Assembly (NCBI RefSeq): GCF_035046485.1
Contig: NC_085136.1
Coordinates: 293,609,080 to 293,673,079, forward strand
Direction: 5' to 3'
DNA length: 64,000 nucleotides
From: Aedes albopictus
Taxonomy: Eukaryota > Arthropoda > Insecta > Diptera > Culicidae
Position numbers and translations under genes: made by a program. The notes beneath the pieces were generated by a model, which worked only from the letters and a program-made list of their open reading frames with translations, was not told the origin of the DNA and did not search any database. Below are positions 1-10,724 of this stretch, piece after piece; within the stretch, counting starts at the first letter, position 1, and each line of letters opens with the position of its first letter.

Positions 1-530
1 CCTCGCATGCACAGGGCACGGCCCTCCTACCACTGACTGGTTCAGCTGGTTTCCGGCGACCGCAAGTTTCAAGCGGTTAGGGTTAGGTTAGCTACGACAG
101 GCAACCCCTACAACAACCCCACAGAGCAATTTCATGTTCTTTGTAGTTGTGGTTTACATTGTGGCAGCTTCCGATCGGACCCTTCGTCGGACCATGCGGA
201 AACGGTTCGTGGCTTTGCCTCTACTGTTTCAATAACCCTAACAAAAGTATGTCGATTAGGCTGTCTCAAAAAAAGAAATTGATGTTTGAAAAGTCAAGGT
301 GCAAAACCCTTAAACGAAAGATATGCATATTTGAAGCATTTTTGTAGAATATTTTCATTTTCTAAAAAAAAATCATTTGCTGGTTCCACCAGGGCAAATT
401 TTGAGAAATGACCCTTTATTAAGAAAATTCTCAAATTTTTTTTTTGTGATAGTTTTTCAACTTACAAATTGATACAATCTTAAAGGGTATTGGTATAAAA
501 ATGTTGTGTTTATATTGACGGCAGAAAGTT
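1..530. other. Unassigned single-copy-looking sequence
   Basis: No coding frame, RNA gene or terminal repeat is recognisable here. A short TTAGGGTTAGG string near position 77 resembles insect telomere repeat but is only about two units long, so no telomeric meaning is given to it. From about 350 the sequence becomes A/T-rich with T and A homopolymers and grades into the degenerate repeat that follows. Confidence 0.4.
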
Positions 531-1190
531 TTTTGTGCTGCTCAAAGAACTGTTTTTGAACATTTTCCATAATGAGTTTCTTCCGAAATTGCTGCATGAA
601 TACATTCAGGAAACTCTCGAGGGATTACTTTCGAAAAACCCTTTACGGATTCTAACAGAAAAATTTCCAAGATTTTTTCCTGGAAATCTTGCAAACAATT
701 CTCCAGAGTTTCCTTCTGGAATTCCCTCCAGAAATTTCCACAAGTATTTCTTGGCAAAACATTCCATGTGCAATCTCAGAAGCTTTTCCATTCATTATTT
801 CCTTCTTGGGATTCCTCTTGGAATATGCATCTTGGGGGTGCTTTCAAAATCTTTCACGGATTCCTCCAGAAATTCCTTCATCAGAAAATAAGAGTCAGAT
901 TTAAAAAATCTTCCAGGAGTTTTTTTTTTCGGAGAACTCCAACAACAATGTCTGAAAATACTTTGAAAATTTTCCCAAGAATTCGTTCATGAAGTCTTCC
1001 GAAAATGCTTTCGGACATTCATCCAGGATTTCTTCAGAATCATATTTGTGAACCACTTCGGATTGTTTTCCAAGTATTCTTTATGAAAGTCAATTAATTA
1101 TTTCAGGAAATCCTTCATGAATTCGTAAGGATTTTATCAGATTCCTAGGGAAATTCCTAAGGCGCCTACTCCAAAAGGATACTTGTAAGA
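531..1190. repeat. Degenerate 12-bp palindromic repeat, pyrimidine-first orientation
   Basis: The stretch is made of loosely conserved words such as TTCCTTCAGAAATTC and AGGAATTCC, spaced roughly every 12 bp or multiples of it. The ideal unit, seen best near 51-53 kb, is the palindrome AGGAATTCCT plus two bases. Here the plus strand carries the TTCC-then-CAG order. Overlapping open frames on both strands (for example 535-891 and 542-757) are low-complexity by-products of the repeat, not genes. Confidence 0.75.
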
Positions 1191-1240
1191 CTTTCTCCTC
1201 CGATGCGTTTCGAAATTCGATTTAAATGGTCCCTAGACAA

Positions 1241-3165
1241 ATATCTTAGAAGATAAGAATCTTCAGTTTGGAAGATAAGAATCTTTCTCTTGGAAGATAA
1301 GAATCTTTCTCTTGGAAGATAAGAATCTTTCTCTTGGAAGATAAGAATCTTTCTCTTGGAAGATAAGAATCTTTCTCTTGGAAGATAAGAATCTTTCTCT
1401 TGGAAGATAATAATCTTCCTCTTGGATGATAAGAATCTTCCTCTTGGAAGATAAGAATCTTCCTCTTGGAAGATAAGAATCTTCCTCTTGGAAGATAAGA
1501 ATCTTCCTCTTGGAAGATAAGAATCTTCCTCTTGGAAGATAAGAATCTTCCTCTTGGAAGATAAGAATGTTCCTCTTGGAAGATAAGAATGTTCCTCTTG
1601 GAAGATAAGAATCTTCCTCTTGGAAGATAAGAATCTTCCTCTTGGAAGATAAGAATCTTCCTCTTGGAAGATAAGAATCTTCCTCTTGGAAGATAAGAAT
1701 CTTTCTCTTGGAAGATAAGAATCTTTCTCTTGGAAGATAAGAATCTTTCTCTTGGAAGATAAGAATCTTTCTCTTGGAAGATAAGAATCTTTCTCTTGGA
1801 AGATAATAATCTTCCTCTTGGATGATAAGAATCTTCCTCTTGGAAGATAAGAATCTTCCTCTTGGAAGATAAGAATCTTCCTCTTGGAAGATAAGAATCT
1901 TCCTCTTGGAAGATAAGAATCTTCCTCTTGGAAGATAAGAATCTTCCTCTTGGAAGATAAGAATCTTCCTCTTGGAAGATAAGAATCTTCCTCTTGGAAG
2001 ATAAGAATCTTCCTCTTGGAAGATAAGAATCTTCCTCTTGGAAGATAAGAATCTTCCTCTTGGAAGATAAGAATCTTCCTCTTGGAAGATAAGAATCTTC
2101 CTCTTGGAAGATAAGAATCTTCCTCTTGGAAGATAAGAATCTTCCTCTTGGAAGATAAGAATCTTCCTCTTGGAAGATAAGAATCTTCCTCTTGGAAGAT
2201 AAGAATCTTCCTCTTGGAAGATAAGAATCTTCCTCTTGGAAGATAAGAATCTTCCTCTTGGAAGATAAGAATCTTCCTCTTGGAAGATAAGAATCTTCCT
2301 CTTGGAAGATAAGAATCTTCTTCTTGGAAGATAAGAATCTTCCTCTTGGAAGATAAGAATCTTCCTCTTGGAAGATAAGAATCTTCCTCTTGGAAGATAA
2401 GAATCTTCCTCTTGGAAGATAAGAATCTTCCTCTTGGAAGATAAGAATCTTCCTCTTGGAAGATAAGAACCTTCCTCTTGGAAGATAAGAATCTTCCTCT
2501 TGGAAGATAAGAATCTTCCTCTTGGAAGATAAGAATCTTCCTCTTGGAAGCTAAGAATCTTCCTCTTGGAAGCTAAGAATCTTCCTCTTGGAAGATAAGA
2601 ATCTTCCTCATGGAATTTAAGAATCTTCTTCTTGGAAGATAAGAATGTTCCTCTTGGAAGATAAGAATCTTCCTCTTGGAAGATAAGAATCTTCCTCTTG
2701 GAAGATAAGAATCTTCCTCTTGTAAGATAAGAATCTTCCTCTTGGAAGATAAGAATCTTCCTCTTGGAAGATGAGAATCTTCCTCTTGGAAGATAAGAAT
2801 CTTCCTCTTGGAAGATAAGAATCTTCCTCTTGGAAGAAGAATCTTCCTCTTGGAAGATAAGAATCTTCCTCTTGGAAGATAAGAATCTTCCTCTTGGAAG
2901 ATAAGAATCTTCCTCTTGGAAGATAAGAATCTTCCTCTTGGAAGATAAGAATCTTCCTCTTGGAAGATAAGAATCTTCCTCTTGGAAGATAAGAATCTTC
3001 CTCTTGGAAGATAAGAATCTTCCTCTTGGAAGATAAGAATCTTCCTCTTGGAAGATAAGAATCTTCCTCTTGGAAGAAAATAATCGTCCCCTTGGAAGAA
3101 AATAATCTTCCTCTTGGAAGAAAAAAAAATCTCCCTCTTAGAAGATAAGAATCTACCTCTTTTTT
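1241..3165. repeat. 22-bp satellite array of alternating 7-bp hairpins, about 87 units
   Basis: A nearly uninterrupted tandem array. Each unit is the arm GGAAGAT, the loop AAGA, the complementary arm ATCTTCC, then TCTT. The two loops are reverse complements of each other, so the reverse complement of the array has the same arms with the loops swapped, and every arm can pair with its left or right neighbour. Variants include ATCTTTC arms in two separate groups (about 1280-1395 and 1700-1790), a TAATAATC variant at 1402 and again at 1798, and a 3-base deletion near 2835. Decay increases after 3070. The 211-aa minus-strand frame at 2617-3252 is a consequence of the repeat. Confidence 0.95.
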
Positions 3166-3765
3166 GTTGGTTTCGATTGGTTTTTCTCGGTAATATTGAA
3201 CTGCAAACAAAACCGACAAATAAAGCAAACGATGATCAAAACCAAATAACACACTAATCTTCCTCTTGGAAAATAAGAACCTTACAACTGTAAGACAGGA
3301 TTTTTTTCAGTTGGGCGATGAAATCTTTCAATCGATCAAGATTTCCGAAACATCTAAAATTCGTAACAGTCTCAAGCTTATCAAAAACTTCTTCTGGATC
3401 GATTAGGAAGATGAACATGTTACTTGTCTGTTGAAAAATATTTAATTAAACTGACAATTATTACTGTTTTATGGATTGTTTTCTTTTCTTGTATTTGCTG
3501 GTATGTAATCGTCGTTCAAAAACGGCAAGTATTGACTGGTTTGCTGAATATGATACACCCCGCGACCTTTGTAATATTCCAAATGCGCATTTGCACGAAA
3601 TTCCGCGTGGCAACTCCTTTTGGAAAGGAACAGCCGCACTTGAGGAAACGCCGCAATGTAATCTCCCATAAGAATGGAGTAAAAGGGAGGCAAAAAACGA
3701 AGCTGTTCCTTTCCTCAGGGATTTGCCTCGTGTACTTTTGGGCAAATTCGCTAATATGTTGGAGC
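3166..3765. other. Unassigned island between two satellites
   Basis: Non-satellite sequence of unknown origin separating the 22-bp and 23-bp arrays. Several overlapping frames of 66-134 codons exist on both strands (3424-3828 plus, 3461-3745 minus, 3471-3671 plus). Their mutual overlap and lack of recognisable motifs argue against any being a gene. The 3471 frame, continued past its stop, gives a fairly ordinary amino-acid composition and could be a decayed transposon coding fragment, but I do not recognise it. Confidence 0.35.
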
Positions 3766-5445
3766 TGTGAATTCTCTTGCAATCTTCTTGAGAAGATTCC
3801 GGTAATTTACTTGAGAAGATTCAGCTAATCTTCCTTAGAAGTTTCTACCAATTCTTCTGGGAAGATTTTGATAACCCTCATGGGAAGATTTTGGTTATCT
3901 TCGTCGAATGATTATATTCCTTCTACTGAGAAGATTCTCAGTAGAAGATTCTGCTAATCTTCCTGAGAAGATTCTGGTAATCTTCCTAAGAAGATTCTGG
4001 TAATCTACCTGAGAAGATTCTGGTAATTTTCCTAACAAGATTCTGGTAATCTTTCTGGAAAGATTCTGATAATCATTCTGGGAAGATTCTGATAATCTTC
4101 TTGGGAAGATTCTGATAACCTTCTTGGGAAGATTCCGATAAACTTCCAGGGAAGATTCTAATAATCTTCCTGACAAGATTCTGATAATCTTCCTGGAAAG
4201 ATTCTGATAATCTTCCTAGGAAGGTTCTGATAATCTTCCTGGGAAAATTCTGATAATCTTCCTGGGAAGATTCTGATAATCTTCCTGAGAAGATTCTGAT
4301 AATTTTCCTGGGAAGATTCTGATAATCTTCCTGGGAAGATTCTGATAATCTTCCTGGGAAGATTCTGATAATCTTCCTGGGAAGATTCTGATAATCTTCC
4401 TGGGGAGATTCTGATAATCTTCCTAAAAAGATTCTGAAAATCTTCCTGAGAAGATTCTGGTAATCAAACTGAGAAGATTCTGGTAATCTTCCTTACAAGA
4501 TTCTGGTAATCTTTCTGGGAGGATTCTGATAATCTTCCTGGGAAGATTCTTATTATCTTCCTGGGAAGATTCTGATAATCTTCCTAAAAAGATTCTGAAA
4601 ATCTTCCTGAGAAAATTCTGGAAATCTTCCTGAGAAGATTCTGGTAATCAAACTGAGAAGATTCTGGTAATCTTCCTTACAAGATTCTGGTAATCTTTCT
4701 GGAAAGATTCTGATAATCTTCCTGGGAAGATTCTGATGATCTTCCTGGGAAGATTCTGACAATCTTCCTTTGAAGATTTTGATAATCTTCCTGTAAAGAT
4801 TCTGATGAAAATCTTCCTGAGAAGATACTAGTAATCTTCCTAAGAAGATTCTGGTGATCTTCCTAAAAAGATTCTGGTAATCTTCCTGACAAGATTCTGG
4901 TAATCTTCCTGACAAGATTCTGGTAATTTTCCTGAGAAGATTCTTAAGATCATACTGAGCAGGTTCTGGTAATCATCCAATTAAAATTCTAACGATCATT
5001 CAAGTAAGATTCTGAAGATTTTCCAAGGAATCTTTCTGAGCAGATTCTGGTATTCTTCCTGAGTAGATTCTGATCATCATCCTGAGAAGATTCTGATAGT
5101 CTTCCTGAGAAGATTCTGGTAACCTTCCTCAGAAGATCCTGGTAATGATCCTGAGAAACTTCAGGTAATCTGGTAAAGATTTTAGTAATCTTCCTGAGAA
5201 GATTCCGGTCATCTTCCTGAGATGATTCCAGTTATCTCCCTGAGAAGATTCTGGTTTTATTCCTGAGAGGATTCTGGTAATATCTCTGGGAAGATTCTGT
5301 TAATCATCCTGGGAAGATTCTGATAATCTTCCAAAGGAAGTTCTAATTATCTTCGTTAGAAGATCCTAATAAACTTCCTGCGAAGATTCTGATAATCTTC
5401 CGGGGAAGGTTCTGATAAGCTTCCTGAGAAAATTCCTTAGAAGAT
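3766..5445. repeat. 23-bp satellite array of 8-bp hairpins, roughly 70 diverged units
   Basis: The consensus unit is the arm GGAAGATT, a 5-base loop CTGAT (often CTGGT), the complementary arm AATCTTCC, and TG. The first seven bases of the arm are identical to the arm of the 22-bp array upstream, but the loops and unit length differ. Units are more diverged than in the 22-bp array, with loop variants CTGAT, CTGGT and CTGAA. A distinctive run (AATCAAACTGAGAAG) occurs at about 4462 and 4646, so a block of eight units appears duplicated. Minus-strand frames at 3895-4176 and 4553-4915 are repeat read-through with a 23-residue period. Confidence 0.93.
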
Positions 5446-5865
5446 TTTCCTAGGTATATACAAAAGTTCCTCAAACTTTTTGTCCAGATATTCCTTAAAA
5501 AATGTTCAGGAATTCTCCAAAAACATCTCAAGAGATGCTTTTATGAATTCCATCAGGGTTTTTCCTAGAAGTTTCTTCAGGTATTCTTCAAAGGATATCT
5601 TCAGAAAATCTAACTTCGACCTTCCTTTGATTTTTTTTAGACATTTCTTCAAGAACTTTCAGGAGTTTACTTGAAGATTCCTTCAGAAATCCACAAAGAT
5701 TTCCCGCCAGAGATTCCTTCCTAAATTTGTAGGAATATTTCTAGAGACTCTTTCAGTATTCTGAGGGCTCTTTTTTTAATTTCAGCGGGGATTTCTGTAG
5801 AAATTCTTTCGTCGAGTTTTGCAGGAAATCCTATAGGGATTCCTTAAAAACCCTCCAACAGGCCC
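5446..5865. repeat. Degenerate 12-bp palindromic repeat, pyrimidine-first
   Basis: Same loose family as at 531-1190, with TTCCTTCAGAAATCC-like words. It begins directly where the 23-bp array loses register near 5440. Confidence 0.65.
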
Positions 5866-5939
5866 AATATTAAATGGATATGGACTTATAATGGCAATAA
5901 TACAAATTCGTCATGTATAGAAACTTTGATGTAGTTACA

Positions 5940-6092
5940 ATGTGTGATTTCTGGCCTGGCCCTATTTTCTTGCTTCCTCAGGTTATTTCAGAAGCCGCGT
6001 TTTGATTTATCGCATTTATGGATTTGGTTCTCATTTACATTTGACTACTTCTGGTGGGACACCCGTAATCCATTTAACTACTTCTGGTGAGA
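5940..6092 (+). repeat. Isolated diverged monomer of the 152-bp HINE-like satellite
   Basis: The run contains, in order, TATTTTCTTGC, CTCAGGTTAT, a TTGATTTATCGCATTTATGG block, TTTGGTTCTCATTTACATTTGAC and CACTTC-like GGTGGGACACCCG. These are the landmarks of the 152-bp unit at 16.9-18.9 kb and 31.7-33.0 kb. A second partial repeat of the GGTGAGACACC part follows. It is a relic outside the two large copies. Confidence 0.6.
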
Positions 6093-6100
6093 CACCTGTG

Positions 6101-6173
6101 CCGACGTTTCGGTCCAGGGATGGACCTTCTTCAAGGCTCGATATTAAATCAACAACCCGGACCGAAACGTCGG
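6101..6173. other. 15-bp perfect inverted repeat with hammerhead-like core
   Basis: CCGACGTTTCGGTCC at 6101-6115 is answered by its exact complement at 6159-6173. Read on the minus strand, the left half runs TTGAAGA, then a GGTCC/GGACC stem, then GAAA and CGTCGG. That resembles the hammerhead ribozyme core (CUGANGA, stem II, GAAA) with one change in the first core base. The same motif recurs at 21.2-21.3 and 55.7-56.0 kb. The ribozyme reading is inference; the inverted repeat is directly seen. Confidence 0.5.
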
Positions 6174-6239
6174 AAAAGATTTTAAAGTAATCAATTCAAG
6201 TTTGTTGACTGTTAAAGCCGAATCACATTCTTAACGCAC

Positions 6240-8545
6240 CGACTCCAGTCGAAACCGCCCCGATTCCTCCAAACAATAGAAATTTTCCAAGATTTTTTTA
6301 TTCAAAAATTCGTTCGGTATGTCTTTTGAAATTCATCTAGTTATTTAATTGGAAGGTCCTCCAGGGATTTCTTAGATTTTTTCTTCAAAGAATCCCTTTT
6401 ACGTATTCCTTAAAAAAATCGAAGAATCTTGTTACAAATTATTCCAGGAATTTTTCAAAAAAAAAAAATCGAGAGATTTTTCCACAAAATGATCGTAGAA
6501 TTTCTTCAAAACATCTTCCAATAATTTCTTTAGAATATTTTCCAGAGACTTTTCTCAAAAGTTCCTCTTGCGATTCCTTAAGAAAGCATTCAATGATATT
6601 TTAACAGAAATTTTGTGACGGATTCCTTCTGTGATTTCCCTGAGAACTTATTTTTATTATTCAGATTTCTTCAGCAAATCCAAGAAACGATTCCTGAATT
6701 CTTCTGAGGGGACCTAACGATTTTTCCAGAAACCAAGAACTGAAAAAGTTCAGAAATGCTTCCATTTATTTCTTCTGCAATTGTTCCATGGATGCCTTCA
6801 GAAAATCTTTCACGAATCCCTTCAAAATGTTCTCAAAGGATTTTCTCATGAAATCGTTTATGCATTGGTGCAGAAACTCCTCCAGAGTTTCATGACTTTC
6901 CTCAGAAATTGTTCGATTTTTTTTAGAAATCTCTCCTGAGATTCTTATAGAAAATACATCCAGCGATTTCTTTGGAAAGTAAACGTTCTAAATTCCTTCA
7001 GAAATAAAAAAAAAGATTTTTTGGAACATCTTACAAAGTTTCCCTGAATCCTTTTTCAGGGATTCCTTAAAATAATCTGTCAGGGGTCCATGAAAAATCA
7101 TCAAAGTTTCCTTTAGAATTTCTTCCAGGGATGTCTCCCGAAGTTCATTTGGAAAATCTTCTCTGGATTATTTCCATAATTGCACGAAATTTATTGTCTG
7201 CTGGATATTTTCAAGGATTCTTTCGAAAATTCTTCCAAGAAATCTATAAAAAAAAAATCTCCAGGGCTTTTTCATAATATGCTCTTGAGAATTTCTTTCG
7301 AAATTTCTCCAACAAATCGTTATGGAAATTTTACACGGATAACTTCTGAATGTTCTCTTGGAATGACTTTCTTCTAGGGTGTCCTTCAGAAAACCCTTTC
7401 TGATGCAATCAAAAGCTTCTACATTATTCATAATTTTCTTCACGGGTCCAGACGTTTTATATTTCTTTGTTATTGAGTTTTACAGCACTAGGCTGATTCA
7501 TCATTGCATTCCAGAGTTCCTCCCTAGGATTGTTTTGGTAAGTCTTTCAGTAAGCGATTGTGTTTGCAGAAAATATTCGAACGTGGAATTTCGTCATCAG
7601 CTCCATCAGAAATTTCCTCGGGAATAAGTTCAGGAATCCACAGGAATATCTCCAGGAATTACTCCAGCGATTCATCTTGGAAACCAGGAACAAACCAGGA
7701 AAAAATCGTCCATAGGTTGTTGTACTGGATTCTTGCAGGAATTTCTCCACAGATTCCTGCAGAAATTCATACAGATATTCTTTCAGGAGCATTAGTAGTA
7801 TTCCTCCGTAGTATTTTATCCAGAAATTCATACAGCATGTCCTCCAAGGGTACCTCCAGGTTTATTTCACCGATTTCAAATTTTTTCCAAATATATTTCC
7901 TAGAATTTTCTGTACCAATTCCACAGGAAATTTCTCCACAGGTTTTTTGAATTCCTCTATTATGTTTTAAGAAAACCCACAAGGTACTCCATTAAAGGGT
8001 TTCTCCTGGAAATTTTCTAAAATTTCTTGATAAATTTTCTAGGAGTTTCACCGAGCGTTTCCCAAGAAGTTTCCGCTGGTATGCCTCCTTTAGACATTCC
8101 TCTTGAGATTACTTTATCAATCTCTCTGAGGATCTAAAAAAAGTTCAGGGATGTTTTGTTTCCGTGGACTGGGGATTTTTTCAAAAATCCCTTTACAAAT
8201 TTTTTCATTATTTTCTTCACCTGAATATATTTCTTCAGAAATATATTCAGAAACTATTTCAGTATTTTACTCATTTCTTTAGAAATTTTAGAAAAGGTTC
8301 TTCAAAAGTTTCCTTTTAAAAATCTTGCACAAACGCGTCCAAAAGAACTCCTGTAATTTGTTGAGAAATACCTTCACAGATTCTTGCAGGATATATAACA
8401 AAGGTCCTTTCTGAAATTTTTTCTACGGTTTCGTCAGCAGTTTTTCCTGGAATTCGTTCGAAAGTTTCTCTTTATTTTTTTTTAGCAGTTTTTCCAGAAC
8501 TTCCAAAAGATACCAGTGAAAAAATTTCTTGAAAATTTCCAGCAG
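6240..8545. repeat. Degenerate 12-bp palindromic repeat, pyrimidine-first
   Basis: About 2.3 kb of TTCCTTCAGAAATTC-type words with T-rich and A-rich spacers. Numerous short frames on both strands (7168-7443, 7379-7627, 7558-7950 and others) are artefacts of the repeat's low complexity. The orientation reverses near 8545. Confidence 0.75.
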
Positions 8546-9485
8546 GGATTTCTGGAATAAATCTCTGAAGCAATTACTGAAGAAATCTCTGAAAGAATTT
8601 CTGGAATACTTGTTGGGGTTATATCTGAAGGAATTCCGTGAGACATCACAAAAGAATTCTTAAAAGATTTTTTTGAGAAATTTTTAGAGAAATTCCAAAA
8701 ATTATTCTAAGAAAAAACTCTTTGAATAATTCATGTAAAAAAATATGAAGAATCTTCCTAAGGAATTTCTGGAGAAGTTTCCAAGTTAATCCCTGAAGAG
8801 ATTTCTAACGGACACCTTGGAGGAGTTTCTGAAGGAACCCCTGGTGAAATTTCTTAGACAATCCCTGAAAAAACTCCTGGAGATACCTTAGGGGAAATGC
8901 TTTAAAGAATTTCTAGTACAATTTCTCAAGATATGGGAGAAAGTTCTACTCAAATCTTTTAAAACCAAGGTTCTGGAGAAATTCTTCAAAAAACATCAAA
9001 GGAATTGTTTGAAGAAACGAATTTTTTTATTAGAATCTCTGAAGAAATAGCTGGAAGAACTTAAAATCCTTCTGCAGGCACTCCAATAGTTATTTCTTGA
9101 GGACATTCTTGAAATAAAGCTCTGGGAAAATCCCTAAAGGATCACCGATTAAATGTCTGGATTTCTGAAGAAAGATCTGATTAAATCCCAAAATCAATTC
9201 ATAAAGCAGCCCTTGGAAGAGGTACTTTTTTAGAAGGACCTCTAGAGCATCGTCTAGAGTAAGTTCTGGATAAAAAGCGCAGGACAAATTGTAGAAAAAC
9301 TTTGCAAGCAATACCTGAGGAAATCCCTAGAGTAATTCATGATGGTCTCCCTGGAAAATATGTCAAGGATAAAAGAATCTCTGGAGCAATTCCAACGGGA
9401 ATTTCTGAAAGAATTATAGAACAAATCTTAAGGAATCCGTAGTGAAATTATAGAACAAATCTCTGAAGAAATCTGTATAAATGTT
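8546..9485. repeat. Degenerate 12-bp palindromic repeat, purine-first (inverted) orientation
   Basis: The same repeat family continues without a gap, but the plus strand now carries CTGAAGGAATTTCTGGAGAAATTC-like order, the reverse complement of the block before it. The two blocks form the two arms of a large imperfect palindrome. Confidence 0.72.
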
Positions 9486-10724
9486 GGCCCAAGCAACAAT
9501 TTTTAATCAAATAGGCTAGAAAAGGTTCCTAGAACCATCATAAAACCAAAATAAAAGGTTTATGACGGTTCTTAAAACCTCTACAAGGGTCATCAAAATT
9601 TTACTTGCGAGGTGCAAACCATTACTTTTTTTGAATTTATACAATTGGATATGCCTTTCGAAATATTTCTAATATTTTAATAAACTATTTCTGTTGGTTG
9701 AATATACAGTTTTTAACGATAGGCTGAATATATCGTATTTGCACAGTACATTTCCATTCGGGAATCGTACAACTCCGAATGGTGAAGGTCGAAGGTTTGT
9801 TTGTACCAAATCTGCATTACTGTTTGAATAAACGGCTGGCCACGTGTACACTAATCAAACTGCAAACGTACATATGTGAACATACAGCAGCAGCAGATTG
9901 AATTTGTTATGCAATTTTCACCGTGTTGACCCAATCGTATCGATTGGCATGGCATAGATTCGAGGCATGCACATACGCCACACACTTGTCGGTTGCAGTA
10001 ACCATCAGATTGTTGAGCTGTCGATTGAACTACTTCTATCTGAATATAGTTGCAATAGATGCGGAGGAGATAACTAATCGAAATAGATTTTGTTTCAATA
10101 AAAACACAAAACCAATTGCAGAATTGAACACCCAATTTTATTACCAAGTTTTTCAATAGGCTCAAAATAAAATGATCATCTGTGGTGAGTGGTACCCTCA
10201 TGTTTTTTCCACATCGTTAAAGTTCCATCCATCAAATTGGGGATCATTTGGAATGAAAAGCAATTGGATATTTCCCAACATATTGAACCCTCATGTCAGC
10301 TGGCGCTGACTGTTTTCGTTTCCAACTTGGCCTTCGGTGATCGGTTCAAACAAGCCCCGGTACCATTTTCATCGATGTACCTTCGTATGGAAGGTACCAT
10401 CATCCGTACAAAGGTACCTACGCTACAGATCCAAGGGCAATATGGTTTGTCCTGTTGTCGGTCCGGTCTGACCCAATCGGTTTTGATGAGAACTATTCAA
10501 TCGATTGTGTTAAGCGCATCCTGCCAACATCCTTGCATCCTTGCCACTACCTACTGGATGACCACCATCCCTGTTTGTGGAGCCCTTGTTGATATGGATT
10601 CGATTACTGCCATCATCGATGGTATGCTTATGCCGGCAGCTTTTGTTTTTAAGCAATTTTACGTTCGGAATGAACAACAATGTGCAGCTTACAGTTCGGA
10701 TGGAATGTTATCTGTGGATTGTTA
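9486..10724. other. Unassigned region, including a 184-codon open frame
   Basis: No family is recognised. The longest frame, 10189-10743 plus, would encode 184 residues beginning MVPSCFFHIVKV. It has mixed composition, no recognisable domain, no signal for a membrane protein and no clear ribosome context. Its stop lies inside the terminal repeat of the MITE starting at 10725, so its end is not native. A GTACC-rich dyad lies near 10380-10430. The frame may be chance or a decayed transposon fragment. Confidence 0.3.

Noticed and set aside
77..91. TTAGGG/TTAGG telomere-like string
   Set aside because: Only about two units, in ordinary sequence.
535..992. Several overlapping open frames on both strands
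   Set aside because: They lie in degenerate palindromic repeat, overlap each other on opposite strands and have low-complexity composition.
1241..5445. CRISPR-like array
   Set aside because: Repeats are directly tandem with no unique spacers, and the genome is eukaryotic; these are satellites.
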